DNA from: Thalassia testudinum
Taxonomy: Eukaryota > Streptophyta > Magnoliopsida > Alismatales > Hydrocharitaceae
Direction of reading: 5' to 3'
Length of the DNA: 64,000 nt
Assembly (NCBI GenBank): GCA_037157565.1
Contig: JAZHRO010000012.1
Span: forward strand, 2,010,501-2,074,500
Position 1 is the stretch's first letter. Each line of letters opens with the position of its first letter. The notes under the pieces are model-generated. The model was not told the DNA's origin, did no database searches, and saw only the letters and a program-made list of their open reading frames with translations. Positions 22,513 through 33,543 of the stretch are shown here, piece by piece. The position numbers were made by a program, and so were the translations under genes.

Positions 22513-25267
22513 TGTCACGACCCGGTTCCCGAATCCCTACACGACCCGAGACCGGCTTGACTCGACTAATACCAAGACCCAGTTGTCCAACAAGAAATAA
22601 CCAAAAAGCAAAAAAATAATCCACATTCACTATGCTAAGCAACTAATAGTAAAAGAGTACAGCAGTAAAGAAGGTAAAAGCTGCTACAGTACATATCACC
22701 ACCACAACAGTTAAACAGTATCAAGGTACAGAAACATAAAGGTACAGAAATGTAAAGGTACAGAACGTAAAAGTACAAGAGTCTGAACTCACTACAACAA
22801 AAAGGTACTACAACAGAGGACTACGGCTACTGGGCTCTACTGGGCCCAGCATCCTCTGTAGCTGGAGACTCGGGCTGCTCAACACCTGAACCTGAAAAGG
22901 GTTATGAGTAGCGAACGCTGAGTAGAGTGGCAACCAACTAACTAAGCAGTAAAGCTAACAGGTAAACCAACTATTCCAATTCTTTAATTTACAAGTTATT
23001 CCTTTTCACCCATTAGTTTATATATATTTCCAAATCTTTTTCTTGATCTCGAATGTTCCTCGTGGGAGCGATCTTGATTGCAGTCTTTTCCGAAGAGTAG
23101 AAGGCACACGTGGTGCTCTCCTAGCCGGGAGCGTCCCCCATGGTGATCCTACACCCAGTCAACCACTCCAAGGTCACGGACAAATGTAACGGTGACTACG
23201 ACACGTGGATAAGCACACGGGTAACTACCCTGCACTGGCACGTGGTCAGTCGTTTCCGCTAGCGGGTGCGCCCAAAGTACCGCACGGAACAGTATAGGGC
23301 CTAGCCCTCTCAGTAACAGGGGTCTAGTCCCTAAGAACCAAACAGGGGTCTCGCCCCTCCACAGTCCGCACACCCTCGCCTAACTACCCTAGCTTGCCCA
23401 GTGGGCCTAACAAGTCGGTGTAGGATGGCTAGCTGAACCCCGGGCCCCGTGGGGTGACTAGCTCTCTCCCTACACTAGTAGCTCTCCCTGGTACAATGTA
23501 CACGAGGGCCAAGAAGTCGGTGTAGAGTGGCCAAACCCACCCCGGGTCTCAACCCAAAGGGCGGCAAGCTCCCCTCTACACTAAGAGGGAACATGCGCTC
23601 CCCTTGGTACCACGTACTCAAGGGCTAGCACACTTCCCGTCACATTTCCAGATCCATTCATTTATTTCCAGGAGCTCTACTCCAAATTTTCCCGTAGAGT
23701 TCATGCTCATATTCCTCATGCCATTCCATATAGCAGGTTTCATCATTCACATTTCTATTCTCAGGTTATATGCATGCAGCTGGTATTTCTATCATTCACA
23801 TTTCCATTCTCAGGTTATGCACATGCAGCTCGTATTTCTATCATTTAACGTATACAACAGGTAATGTCATATGTAACTGTTTAGCTAGCACAGGTAATTC
23901 ATATTTCATAGGCAGCTCTTGTTCATTAACAGGTAGTTGATAACATTTCTATCTACTCATTCAAGACTGCAATTCAATCATGCATACAGACATTTCAAGT
24001 ACTTCTCGTCCTAGGATTCATGCAATATCCTAGGTTCTAATCATTCATTCCACATATGCATTCAAGCTTATGATTAAAATTAGGGGAAGCCACTCTACCA
24101 GACAACCCAGGAGTATTGGAGGCTCGAACGGCAGGCTCACATGCCTCAGCAAGCCCCAAACCTGCAATGGAATGAAGTCCTATAACAAGGAACAATCACA
24201 ATGGAACATTCAGAATAGTATAGAAAGCCTTCTAACAAGTAGAGGAACTCACAAGGAAAACACCGATATCTTGTTTGCGTAAAACAGACCTCAAACGGAT
24301 CCTAAACGGGTCAAAAATAGGGCTACTGACTCAAATCTGATGTCTGGCACAATGTCCAGACGTCTTAAAAGTGACCAAAAATGCACGTCAAGCTCTGTGT
24401 CGACCTCAGACGTCCAGGACCTCTTCTGAACCGTCTGGACCCAGCTCCAGACGTCCAACCTCCTCCTCGGACGTCTAGAAGTGCTTCCAGCCATCTCATA
24501 AGCTGCCTAGACGTCTGAAACACGTGGGAGGGTGTGTCCCGTGCCTTCTCAAAGCAATCCCTGCATGCGACAGCAAAATATCCTCAAATTAGCCACGCAA
24601 AGCATAGCTGCGAAGCGCCCTGCATGGCCGTATCCACAAAGGGAACGTACCTTTGCAGAGATCTGCCTTCAGACGTCTGGAGTCATCTCCAGACGTCCAC
24701 TCCGTCGTCTGGACATTACTCCAGACATCTGATTCTGGGAAAAACCCAAAACTAGAACCTTCTCCTGCTCGCCCTCGCCGCACGCAGCTGTGCCTCGCCT
24801 CCTCGCCTGCAGCTCCGGCTGCAGCAGTGTCGGGGACGACTCCCCCAACGCTCTCCTCCTGCACGTGCTGCTCCAGCCGTGCGCCCTCCGACGAGCTCCC
24901 ACACGAGCTCGCGAGCTCAAACTCCTCTTCTCCTCACGCCGCCTCTCCTCCTCCTCGCCGCTCTTGTGCCCTCTCTCTCGCGCTAGCTCCTCTCATTGGG
25001 GTGGAGAGGAAGAGAAGGTGATGTGGAGTGGGGAGAATGAGAGGGGAAGAGGGGCCTTTTATAAGGCTTGCTAGGGTTTGGTGGAGGAGGGAAGAGAGAA
25101 GAAGAGGAGAAAAAGAGGTACTGTCTGCACGCCGCCCACGCTAGACGCGAAGGCTTGCACAAAAATTTCAATTTTCAGACATCTGGAAAGGGGTCCAGAC
25201 GTTTGACCAGACGTCTGACCGACAGTCCAGACATCTTAAAAGGCTCAGGATAGAATGGGTCTTTACA
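22513..25267. mobile_element. Solo LTR with CTAAC target duplication
   Basis: Begins TGTCACGACCCGG and ends CTTTACA, flanked by CTAAC at 22508-22512 and 25268-25272. The 2755-bp segment contains no coding that I recognise, so it is best read as the product of LTR-LTR recombination. The TGTCACGACCC start is common in plant Gypsy LTRs. An AGACGTC motif array lies in its last third. Confidence 0.8.
24348..25235. repeat. Interspersed CCAGACGTC motif array
   Basis: More than a dozen CAGACGTCT, CAGACGTCC or GGACGTCTAG words occur in two clusters (24350-24740 and 25180-25235), in both orientations. The type of motif is the same as at 16288-16930. Confidence 0.65.
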
Positions 25268-25760
25268 CTAACTCACTTTAGCTCCATTCAGTTTACTAGG
25301 AGCTCTAGCTAGCTCAGCTAAGTTGACTGGAGTTCACCTCACCTCGGGTCCAACTACTTCTAGCTCCACTCAACTCAAGTCAGCTGAAGATGACATCATA
25401 CAGCTCAGGCCAGCTCAAGTCCAACTCCCAAGGACTCCACTTAGCTCAACCTAGTTGAGCTAAGCTACCTTAGCTACTCCAGCTAGTTAGGTCCTCCCTA
25501 GGAAGATCAGACCCAGCTCACCTCAGCACATTTCAGCAGAAGCCAGCTCACTTTTGCTTGGCTTAGCACCTAGCAAAGAACTAGCAAGCTAAGCCAGCTA
25601 AAGTAGCTCCCTGTGGCTCTCTTCAATAGCTACCAGCTCCAGTTCAGCTCCAAACATTCCTTCCTCAGCTCCTCTTCTCTAAACCCTAGCTCCATTCCAC
25701 CTCCTCATCTACTCAACTACTAGCTAAGCTAGCTTAGCTTAGCTAACCTTAGCTCCTAAT
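25268..25760. repeat. AGCT-rich degenerate repeat
   Basis: Dense AGCT words roughly every 6-12 bases (AGCTCAGCT, CTAGCTAGCT). It is homologous in reverse to 28281-28990. Confidence 0.6.
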
Positions 25761-27807
25761 GGCCATCCACCACCTACAACCTAACTCCACCTCACCACCT
25801 ACCTAGTCCACCAAATAAGCTAACTACCTACTCCTACTCCAACTTGGTGCCATCGCCATCACAACTCTTCACCCCATCACCACCTCCAAAAGCCACCAAA
25901 AGGTGGCACCAAAACCCCCATAACCACCCTTGTTTTGGCGCCCCTTTTTCCCTCCAAAAAACCCCTCCATCACCACCATACACCTACCCCTACAAGCCAT
26001 CCTAACCATCCACCTACACCTCTTCTAGAAACCTAAGTTGGTGCCAACTTTAAGCACCCTTCCACCACCATAACTACCACCTAACCACCCTAAGTTGGCA
26101 CCAATATCCCCTACATACATCCCTATAAATTAGCGCCAACATCCACCCTAATCTCCACCTTACACCTACCCCCATCACCACCACCCATTTTTGGTGCCAA
26201 ACCCTTAACCCACAAACCCCATCCTAACAGTCTTCTAGTTGGCGCCAAAAACCCACTTAACCAACATCTAAGTTGGTGCCAGCTTACACCCACATATCCA
26301 CCCTCCATCCACTTCACAACTTCATCCTAACCTTCCACTCTCCAAACCAACCATGAACACCTTAACCCTCCTATGGTTGGCACCATTAATGGTGCCTCTC
26401 CACCAACATAACCACCACCCACACACCTCCTCCCTTGGCACCAAATAACCCTAGCCCTAGGATCATCTAACCATCCTCATAAGCCCATCCTAACCCTACA
26501 CCTCACCTACACTTACACCCCCATCACCACTCCTATGTATACCCCCTACCTACCACCATTAAACTACATCCTTTGGCTTCATAATTTCCACCTTCATCCC
26601 ACCATTCCCATGGCCAAGAGAAGGAGAAGAATAAGATTAAGGGGACACTCCGTCCCCTTGGTGCCTTCCCTTCTTCCCTTCTCTCTTGTGCCCCCATAAG
26701 CCAGACGAGTAGCCAGGCAAGGAAGACCTTAGGAGGAGGTCTTGAGGGAGGTGCTCGCCACCCTAGGAGGAGAATTGTGGGTGGAGATCATCCACTTCTA
26801 GAGGAACAAGGGCACCCCCCCCTCACTTAGGGCTTCCCAAGGAAGACATCACCTTGGAGGAGCTTTTCAAGGAAGGAGAGATCCTTGTTAAGCCCAGAAA
26901 CAACTGAGTTTGGAGTAATGATGTGAGAATCACGTGATTTGTAATTAGGGTTTTTAAAGTCATTGTAACATGTAAAATCTCATACGCTTTTAAAATTTGT
27001 AACCTAGATAGAGAAGTATCTAGAGTCATCCAAGGAGGCCAAATGTTTGCAAAAATACATCTCTTGCTTGGAAATCGAACTCAACTTTCTTTTTGGTGTT
27101 TTTGAATATATAATTTTTATGGTTTTGAAATAACGACGAATACTCGGATTGTTGACGGGAAAGATGCAAACACCTACAAGCTAACCTTATAGTGACAAAA
27201 ATAACCTCTCCCTAAGCTCACTCTAGGCATGTAGAGGCCTAGAGCAATTAGGGGAAGGGAGTGAAAAGTGCTAAGAACAAGGAAAGCAAATGAAAAAGAA
27301 AACTACTAAGAAAAGGCAACCTTAATAGATGAGCAAAAAGTGTTTTACACAAAACCCTAGTAGAGGAAAGCTTCTACTACTACAATTTAAAGTACAAAAT
27401 AAAGAAACACTAATCCTCTAAAAAATGGTGAAGAGAGGAAGCTCCTTGCTCCAAGCTCAGTGGCTCCTGGACTTGAAAAGGGGCTCTCCAACACCTTCCT
27501 TCAATAGCTCCTTCAAGGTGATGTTGTCTTCCTAGGCAAGCCCGCAAAGAGGGGGCATGCCTTATTCTCCTCCAAGGTGAAATGGCACCACCTTCAAGTC
27601 TCCTCCAATGCCTCGCCGTCCACCATGAATGGAATGCTCCTCCTCCTTGGCGTGGCACAAGGAAGAAGAGAGAAAGGGAAGAAGGCACCAAGGGGGTGGG
27701 TAGGATGCCCCCTTAATCTTCTCTTCTTCTCCTTCTTTGGCCGTGAGTAGGGTGGATGTAGGGTGGACACTAATGGAGGATGGGAATTATGTGGTGGTAG
27801 GGTAGGG

Positions 27808-27815
27808 TACTTATA
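27808..27815 (-). promoter_or_regulatory. LTR TATA box candidate
   Basis: The minus strand reads CCCTATAAGTACCC. The matching site in the 5' LTR, which would drive transcription, is 57355-57362. Confidence 0.5.
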
Positions 27816-27913
27816 GGGTTTAGGAGGGAAGGGGTTGGCATGGACACATGTAGGGTTAGGATGGACTTATAAGGTGGTCAGGGGTGGTTATCATGATCCA
27901 ATGGAGGGGGCTA

Positions 27914-28014
27914 TTTGGCGCCACCTAAAGGGCATGATGGGTGGTGGTTATGGTAGCCAAAGGGCACCTAAAAGTGGCGCCAACCATGGAAGGGTGCCAT
28001 GGGTTGGCGCCAAC
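27914..28014. promoter_or_regulatory. E2F-like GGCGCC palindromes in the LTR
   Basis: TTTGGCGCCA at 27914-27923 and GTTGGCGCCAAC at 28003-28014 match the plant E2F consensus TTTSSCGC or its symmetric form. The 5' LTR has the same sites (57550-57561) and another at 57737-57748. Confidence 0.4.
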
Positions 28015-28280
28015 TTGAAGGCTTCTAGAAGGAAGGTGAGGTGTAGGGTGGATAGGGCTTGGAAGGGGTAGGTGTAGGGATGAGATCAAGGGAGAGTTGG
28101 TGCCACTTTTATGGGTGGTTAAGGGTGGTTTTCGAGTCAACTTGGAGGTGCCTTTTGGTGGTTGTTGAGGGGTGAAGAGATGGCTAAGGTTGGCTCCAAC
28201 TTACGGTTGACTAGGTGGAGCTTAGGTGTAGCTTAGGTGGGCTTGAGATAGAAGTAGTTAGGTTGGACTTTAGGGTGATG

Positions 28281-28990
28281 GATGGCACAAGGAGCTGGAG
28301 CTTAGCTAAGCTAAGCTAAGCTAATTTAAGCTAGCTTAGCTAGTAATGGAGTAGAGGAGTAGGCATATGGAGCTAGGGTTTGAGGAGAGGAGCTGGATAG
28401 AAGAAGTCTAGAGCTGAACTAGAGCTGGCAACTGCTGAAGAGGTTGGCATGGAGCTACTCTAGCTGGCTTAGCTTGCTAGTTCTTTGCTAGCTGCTAAGC
28501 CAAGCTAAAGTAAGCTGGCTTCTGCTAAAAGGAGCTGAGGTGAGCTGGGTCTGGCACTCCCGGGGAGGATCTAGCTGGTTGAGGTAGTTAAGGTAGCTCA
28601 GCCCAACTGAGCTAAGCTAAGCTGAGTCCCCGGGAGCTGGACTTGAGCTTCTTGAGCTAAAATGAAGTCATCTTCAGCTAGCTGGAGTTGAGTAGAGCTA
28701 GATGTAGCTGGTCCTGAGCTGAGTTGAATTCTAGTCAACTCAGCTGAGCTAGCTAGAGCTCCCTGTGAACTAATGGGAGTTGAGATGGGCTAGACTCAAC
28801 TAAGTTGAGCTAGATCTGAGCTGACCTAAGCTAGGGTGAGCTAAGATGAGCTCTCTTAAGCTGTCATTCAGTCGAGATGAGTTGAATGGAGCTAGGATGA
28901 GCTAACCTTAGTCCAAGTGAGCTGGAATCCAGCTATGATGAGCTGGATCTAACTGAGTTCCAGCTAGTCTGAGCTTCTTCTTCACCAGTT
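28281..28990. repeat. AGCT-rich degenerate repeat in the LTR
   Basis: About 700 bases dominated by GAGCTGAGCT-type words with AGCT at short irregular intervals. The matching array in the other LTR is 57838-58500. Confidence 0.65.
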
Positions 28991-29194
28991 GCCTCCTTGA
29001 GTGTTAGGGTTCTGGAGGTTTGACAATCTATCTATCCTTAACACACAAAAACACATAAAAACATACTAAGAAATGCAATGCATGCCTAACCTAATTTATG
29101 CCTAAATGCAACCCAAAAACCCATTTGCGGAGCAAAATCCTAAAAGCTAGGTTTGTTAACATGCATGAAAATGATGATAAACTGACGTTTATCA

Positions 29195-29697
29195 CACCAC
29201 CATGCTTATCTTTAGCTTGTCTCTTAGAAAATCTTTAATTTTTACAAAATGAAATTTTGGGAAAATCTATTTTTTTTACTTTTGAGGAGAAAGGGATTAC
29301 GGGACTTTGGTTGGTCTAAACACAGGAGGTACGGGATTTGTTAAAAACATTGGAATTTATTTTCGGATCCAAAGAATTAGACAAAAATGAGATCAATATA
29401 TCCTTCAAAAATTCACAGATTAACCCCTTGTTAATTTAGATGACTTGAAATTTTTGTTTTCAGGATTTTTCTGGCTCTTGAATCTGATTCGCAACTTGCA
29501 AAAACCTTTAAAACCTTGTGTCATGCTTATAAGAAGCCAACATTTATACAGACATGTTTTTAGTTTAAAACTTTTTTTCCTCCCCCATGCTTACTTTTAG
29601 CTTAGTCTTACAGCAGATGTGTCGGGATCATCATTCCCGTTACCAATCCTCGAGGGGGCTCTGGCGCTAGTACTTCGAGATAGCACTGTCCATGACA
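29195..29697 (-). other. 3' non-coding module of the 26919-58723 element, left part
   Basis: No coding. A polypurine-like TAAGCATGGGGGA (minus strand) lies at 29580-29592 and a weaker TAAGCATGGTGGTG directly at the LTR (29195-29207). The hairpin motif with loop TATCTCGAA is at 29659-29697. It continues at 39711 beyond the nested insertion. Confidence 0.55.
29659..29697 (-). other. Conserved TATCTCGAA-loop hairpin, host-element copy
   Basis: The minus strand contains AGTGC, loop TATCTCGAA, then GTACT, with outer arms TGG and CCA. The 29703 element inserted directly beside this motif, and carries three copies of it itself at 36353-36498. Confidence 0.5.
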
Positions 29698-30522
29698 CCA
29701 CCTGATGAGAACCTCATCATGAGCCATAACTAGCTCATTTTGACCCAATACAAAGGATAAAAGCTCCTACATATCTCAAGGAAAGGCTTAACTCAGAGAA
29801 TTCTGAGTTTGAGAAGAAAACCAGTCATAAGGGGTAAAAGTGCAATTTTATCAGTATAATCTGCGTACAGGGTAATTCAGGGCCCAAACATAGGTCAAAA
29901 CAGCTTAATAAGAATAAAAGTGGGATGAGATGATCTAGCAAGGGCTACAGCACTTCCAAGGAACCAAATGATAATCTGTAACCCTAAAACAACCCACTTC
30001 AATTCACAAGGTTCGAGGCAAAGTAAAAATAGAATAAACCCTCTAAAATTCATAGAAAAATAATCTCTAGGGTTTAGAACCTTCAATTTGGCCTTTAGAA
30101 CCCATTTTGACCTACATTGAGAACCATGCCCAATTAATAACTTAATTTGGGTCTTTACGTAAATTGACCGGTCAAACAAGGTTTAATATGAAAATGAAAT
30201 TTACCATCAGATTCCTTAGGTTCTAATTAGTCATGTATAAAAACTTGAGCCTAAGAAGAAACCTCCTTGACCGACTTTACACTTTGGTCCTCATATATTT
30301 ACTCTTTGGCCCTCAACTTTTGAACCCTCGCATTTAGGCCCCTAACTCTCCTTCGTTCTTTGCAAACAGGTCCCTCCTGCAAAACCCTGCCAGCACCATG
30401 CTCCGGCGACCTTGCGCGGAGCATGGCGCCGCGCAGGGTGAGGTGGAGGACCTGGCATGTGTACCGGGGGTGCCCTGCGTCGTCAGCCGTCGCAGGAGCA
30501 CCCCCATGGTCATTGCAGCCCC

Positions 30523-30567
30523 CCATACCGGCCGTGCGAACGCACGGACGGTATGGGTTCGAATTCC
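30523..30567 (+). other. Perfect long hairpin abutting a tRNA-like GGTTCGAATTCC
   Basis: Arms CCATACCG and CGGTATGG (8 bp), one mismatch, then CCGTGCG and CGCACGG (7 bp) around AA, at 30523-30556. The string GGGTTCGAATTCC at 30555-30567 resembles a Pol III B box. Identical in the 3' LTR at 37773-37817. Confidence 0.5.
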
Positions 30568-30627
30568 GACCATGCTCCGGCGAGGGAGACACGTCGTCTC
30601 CCTCCGCCTTCCTCCCTGCTTCAACCC

Positions 30628-30635
30628 TATAAATA
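30628..30635 (+). promoter_or_regulatory. LTR TATA box
   Basis: CCCTATAAATACCC sits in a GC-rich context and would place the start of element transcription near 30660. The 3' LTR copy at 37878-37885 could drive transcription into the flanking host element. Confidence 0.6.
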
Positions 30636-31856
30636 CCCCCCGCCGCTCCACCGACCAAGGCAGCCTGGATCTGACGGAGAAAACCCCCAATTTTCCTCTC
30701 TTCTCACTCCGGCAGACGCCCACCAGCTCCGGCGGTTCTTCCTCCTCCTCCTCTTCGCTCTGCCGCAATACCAGCAGCAGAGATTTCTTCCCCTGCTCTT
30801 TCCGCGTCGCGCAATACCGGCGCGCGCTGCCTCTGCCCCGTCGTCACCGCCGTCCTTCCCCCACTGGGCACCGTCTTCTCCGGCGACAGTCGATACGACT
30901 GTCGCCCTGTTCCTCCCCCTTCGTCCCTGCAGTTAAGTTAGACTTACTCCCCTTCTCCTCCTCTTTCTTTCCCCGCTTTCGATTTAGTCAATTAAGCCCT
31001 CTACCGACCCTGTTCACCCTCATCCTCTCCGCCTCCGACCACCCTCCGGCGAGCTGCTCCCATCACCTCAGCGACCCACACGGCTCGCCAACTACCGCAG
31101 AACCTCCGCCTCCTCACCCTGATCCTCTTCCGCCCCTCCACTTCCCACCAAACACCCTCTGCAGACCCACCGAACACACCCACTCCCTCGCTCACAGTTT
31201 GACCTAGGACGGCCTGATAGCTCCATCTCGCCCTCTGCAGACCCCCTGACCACCTTCGCCGTGCCACGGCGAAGGTCCCCCGCCTGTCTGATCTGGCCGA
31301 GAGGCCGTGCCATTGGTTTCAGGTTCCAGGCCTTGACCGCCATTGGCGAGGAAGCTCGAAGCCTGCTCAAGGTTGCTCCAAGCCGAGATATCCCAGGTTG
31401 AATAGCCACGGCCAGCGCGGAAGAGTCTCGCGCACACACCCTGGCCCTCAATTGGAGCTGTGCGCCTCAACAGCCGATGCAATTGGGAGCACCATCCCTG
31501 CTGCAGGCGTGAGAGAATTGGGGTGGGACATTTAGTCCCACCTCGGAATCTCTCAAAGGCGCGCGGATGCATAAAGGCAAAAACTGCCTTATGCTATTTG
31601 CCTCAGTTACCATGGGGTGAGGTCCCTCTCACCCGACCCGACCCGGCTCGGCCTCGTCCGTGACCACGCTCCGCGGACCTGGCCCGACCCGATTAGACTG
31701 ACCTGCACTCCTCGCCCACCACGCACGCCGGTGGGCCTGGACCCGGGCCTGACCCGAACCCGATTACCCGGTAGCGCTCTGGGAGAGCTTCCGAAGAGTG
31801 ATTTCAGAGAGAGAGATACGCGGGGGAGGGGGGTAGAGTAGGTTTTTGCCTTGACG

Positions 31857-31862
31857 AATAAA
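31857..31862 (+). terminator. Poly(A) signal candidate in the LTR
   Basis: AATAAA, with a second T-rich GTAATAG region near 32290-32310. In the 3' LTR (39107-39112) it could end the element transcript. Confidence 0.4.
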
Positions 31863-31878
31863 CTCTGAAGTGTGCAGG

Positions 31879-32270
31879 CCGAAGAAGAAGCAGACCCGCT
31901 GAAGAAGAAGGAGCTGCTGCACTGTAGCGAAGGCATTGTTAAGTCGTCTCAGCACCGGGGCAGACGACGGAAGGTCAGCAGCCAAAGAAGAAGAAGACCC
32001 GCTGAAGAAGAAGGAAGAGCAGCGGCCATAGCAAAAGAAGAAAAAGAGAGGTCAAGGCAGGTGAAGACAAAGAAGAAGAAGGTATGAAGAGAAGCAAGAA
32101 GCAAGAAAAGAAGAAGACGATCTGACGAAAAAGAAAGAAAGGAAACAAGGAAGAACAGAAGAAGAAGAGCACGAGGGGAAGATCTGAAGAAAGCAGAAGA
32201 AGAAGAAGAAGAAGAAGAATAAAGAACAGGAAGAACCAAAGACAAAGAGGAAGAAAGAAGAAGAAGCCAA
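31879..32270 (+). repeat. GAA-rich purine tract in the LTR
   Basis: About 390 bases with almost no pyrimidines on the plus strand, made of GAAGAAGAA and AAAGAAG words. Copy at 39129-39520. Confidence 0.7.
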
Positions 32271-32462
32271 ATTTTCATCTCTCTCTCTCTCTTTATTTTT
32301 GTAATAGAACTTGTATATCTCTAGAATACAACTTGCTCCCTGAGTTCGACCTCGGGAACTCTTTTATTTTTCCGAGTAAAAAAATTTTTATATGAAACGT
32401 TGGTAACGACCGGCTTTACTACAACGATATAACACAACCCGGTCGATCCACGTTCATCATTT

Positions 32463-32479
32463 TGGCGCCGTTGCCGGGG
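32463..32479 (+). other. Primer binding site, tRNA-Asp
   Basis: TGGCGCCGTTGCCGGGG follows the 5' LTR after 3 nt. It is complementary over 17 nt to the 3' end of plant tRNA-Asp including CCA. Confidence 0.88.
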
Positions 32480-33543
32480 AGCAACGGCTATTCTAGAGGT
32501 AAACATTCCTGTATTCTTTTATTATTTCTGATAATCTCCTCTCTTTTGTGCAGCTACAGGAACTCAAGAAGACAAGCAACCACACCAAAGACAGGTAAAT
32601 TTTTCCTCTCACTATTAACCCCTACACTCTAAAGAGGAAGAAAAGAAAAGAACAAGCAATATAGGGCTAACCTGTCTTCCATATTTAGTAAACATAAAAG
32701 TTGCATGTTTTCAACTCATTATTTCTGCACACTGTTAAGGGTATTTAAGGGCTAACACATTCTTGCTTGAGCCCTAATTACCCAACAAAGAATTAACTGG
32801 ACCAAGTAGAGCCAACCTAGGATCCAACACTAGGGATTTAGAGACACACTCCTTAAGCAAGAATTGAGAAAACCAAATGAAGTGTGCCCAAGCCCTTGTC
32901 TGAAAATACCCATTCAAAGAAAATCTAAAACAATTGGCTCTCTAAACACTTGAACCCTAAAAGACAGGACCTAAAAGCTCTCAAAGAAAACAAGAGGTAA
33001 AGTTGACCCCTTGGGTCAACCAACCTTAAATTAGGTCACTCTTCGCACTTAAAAGACTAAAGTTCAAGTGAAAACCTTAAGCACCCTGATCTTAAAATTG
33101 GTAGACTTAAGAGGTCAAGATCCCCATTCTGGTCTACCTGGAACCGCAGTGACAAGAGAGGTCGGGTGGGGGAAACCCTGTAACCCGTGGGGACGCTCTA
33201 CCGTGTAGGGGTCTTCGCGGGACTCTCCCTCTCTGGCTGCCCAGGTAATTCTCAGGTGGACGATCTTTCTGATCAAGGGGTCCATCTGCCCCGAACCTCT
33301 ATAGTCACCCAACAATTTTTGGGTGTCTTGATTGGGTCCAGCACCTGCTTATCTCATCCAGCCCTTCAGTATTTTTCAGGAGGTCCTTGAAACCTCCTAT
33401 AGAAATTCACTCTTCCCGAGGCTAAGCCTCGGCTCCTTTGTTTTTGCAGAAATCATTCACATAGCCCCTCTTTCCTCTGATTCTGAACAAAATCCCCTTC
33501 TTCCATCTTGATTCAAACTTTGATTCCACCACCAGATCCAATT
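32480..33543 (+). other. 5' leader with candidate introns
   Basis: Two GT-AG intervals with pyrimidine-rich acceptors can be drawn: 32499-32553 (AGAG|GTAAAC to TTTTGTGCAG) and 32595-33449 (ACAG|GTAAAT to TTGTTTTTGCAG). Removing them would shorten the leader before the ATG at 33544. No coding is recognised. Confidence 0.35.

Larger units (their letters stand above)
22103..26918 (+). mobile_element. Older Gypsy LTR, plus orientation, split by two insertions
   Basis: Begins TGATAAACGTTAG at 22103 and is homologous to the reverse complement of the LTR at 26919-29194. It is interrupted after 22512 by a solo LTR, resumes at 25268, is interrupted again at 26918 by the opposite-facing element, and resumes at about 58729 up to roughly 59112, where similarity fades about 200 bp short of the expected LTR end. 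The pieces sum to about 2.4 kb, matching one LTR. AGCT-rich repeats occupy 22330-22507 and 25268-25760. Confidence 0.75.
26919..29194 (-). repeat. 3' LTR of the nested Gypsy element
   Basis: TG at 26919 to CA at 29194. The minus-strand TATA candidate TATAAGTA is at 27808-27815. Contains GGCGCC palindromes (27914-28014) and an AGCT array (28281-28990). Confidence 0.88.
29703..32459 (+). repeat. 5' LTR of the young element
   Basis: 2757 bp. Contains a long hairpin followed by a B-box-like string (30523-30567), TATAAATA (30628-30635), a GC-rich 30360-31800 core, AATAAA (31857-31862) and a GAA-rich tract (31879-32270). Open frames inside it, for example 30398-31207, span the TATA box and are not credible genes. 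Confidence 0.93.

Noticed and set aside
30398..31207. Long open frames in the GC-rich LTR core (also 37648-38499 and several overlapping frames)
   Set aside because: They span the TATA box, occur in several frames at once, are Ser/Pro/Arg-rich and are duplicated only because the LTR is. No protein family is recognised.
31949..32278. Leu/Ser/Phe-rich frames opposite the GAA tract (also 39199-39528)
   Set aside because: Pure artefact of translating the complement of a GAA-rich repeat.
33508..33543. Upstream extension of the orphan ORF
   Set aside because: The frame is open from 33508, but the first codon there is TTG; the first ATG is at 33544.
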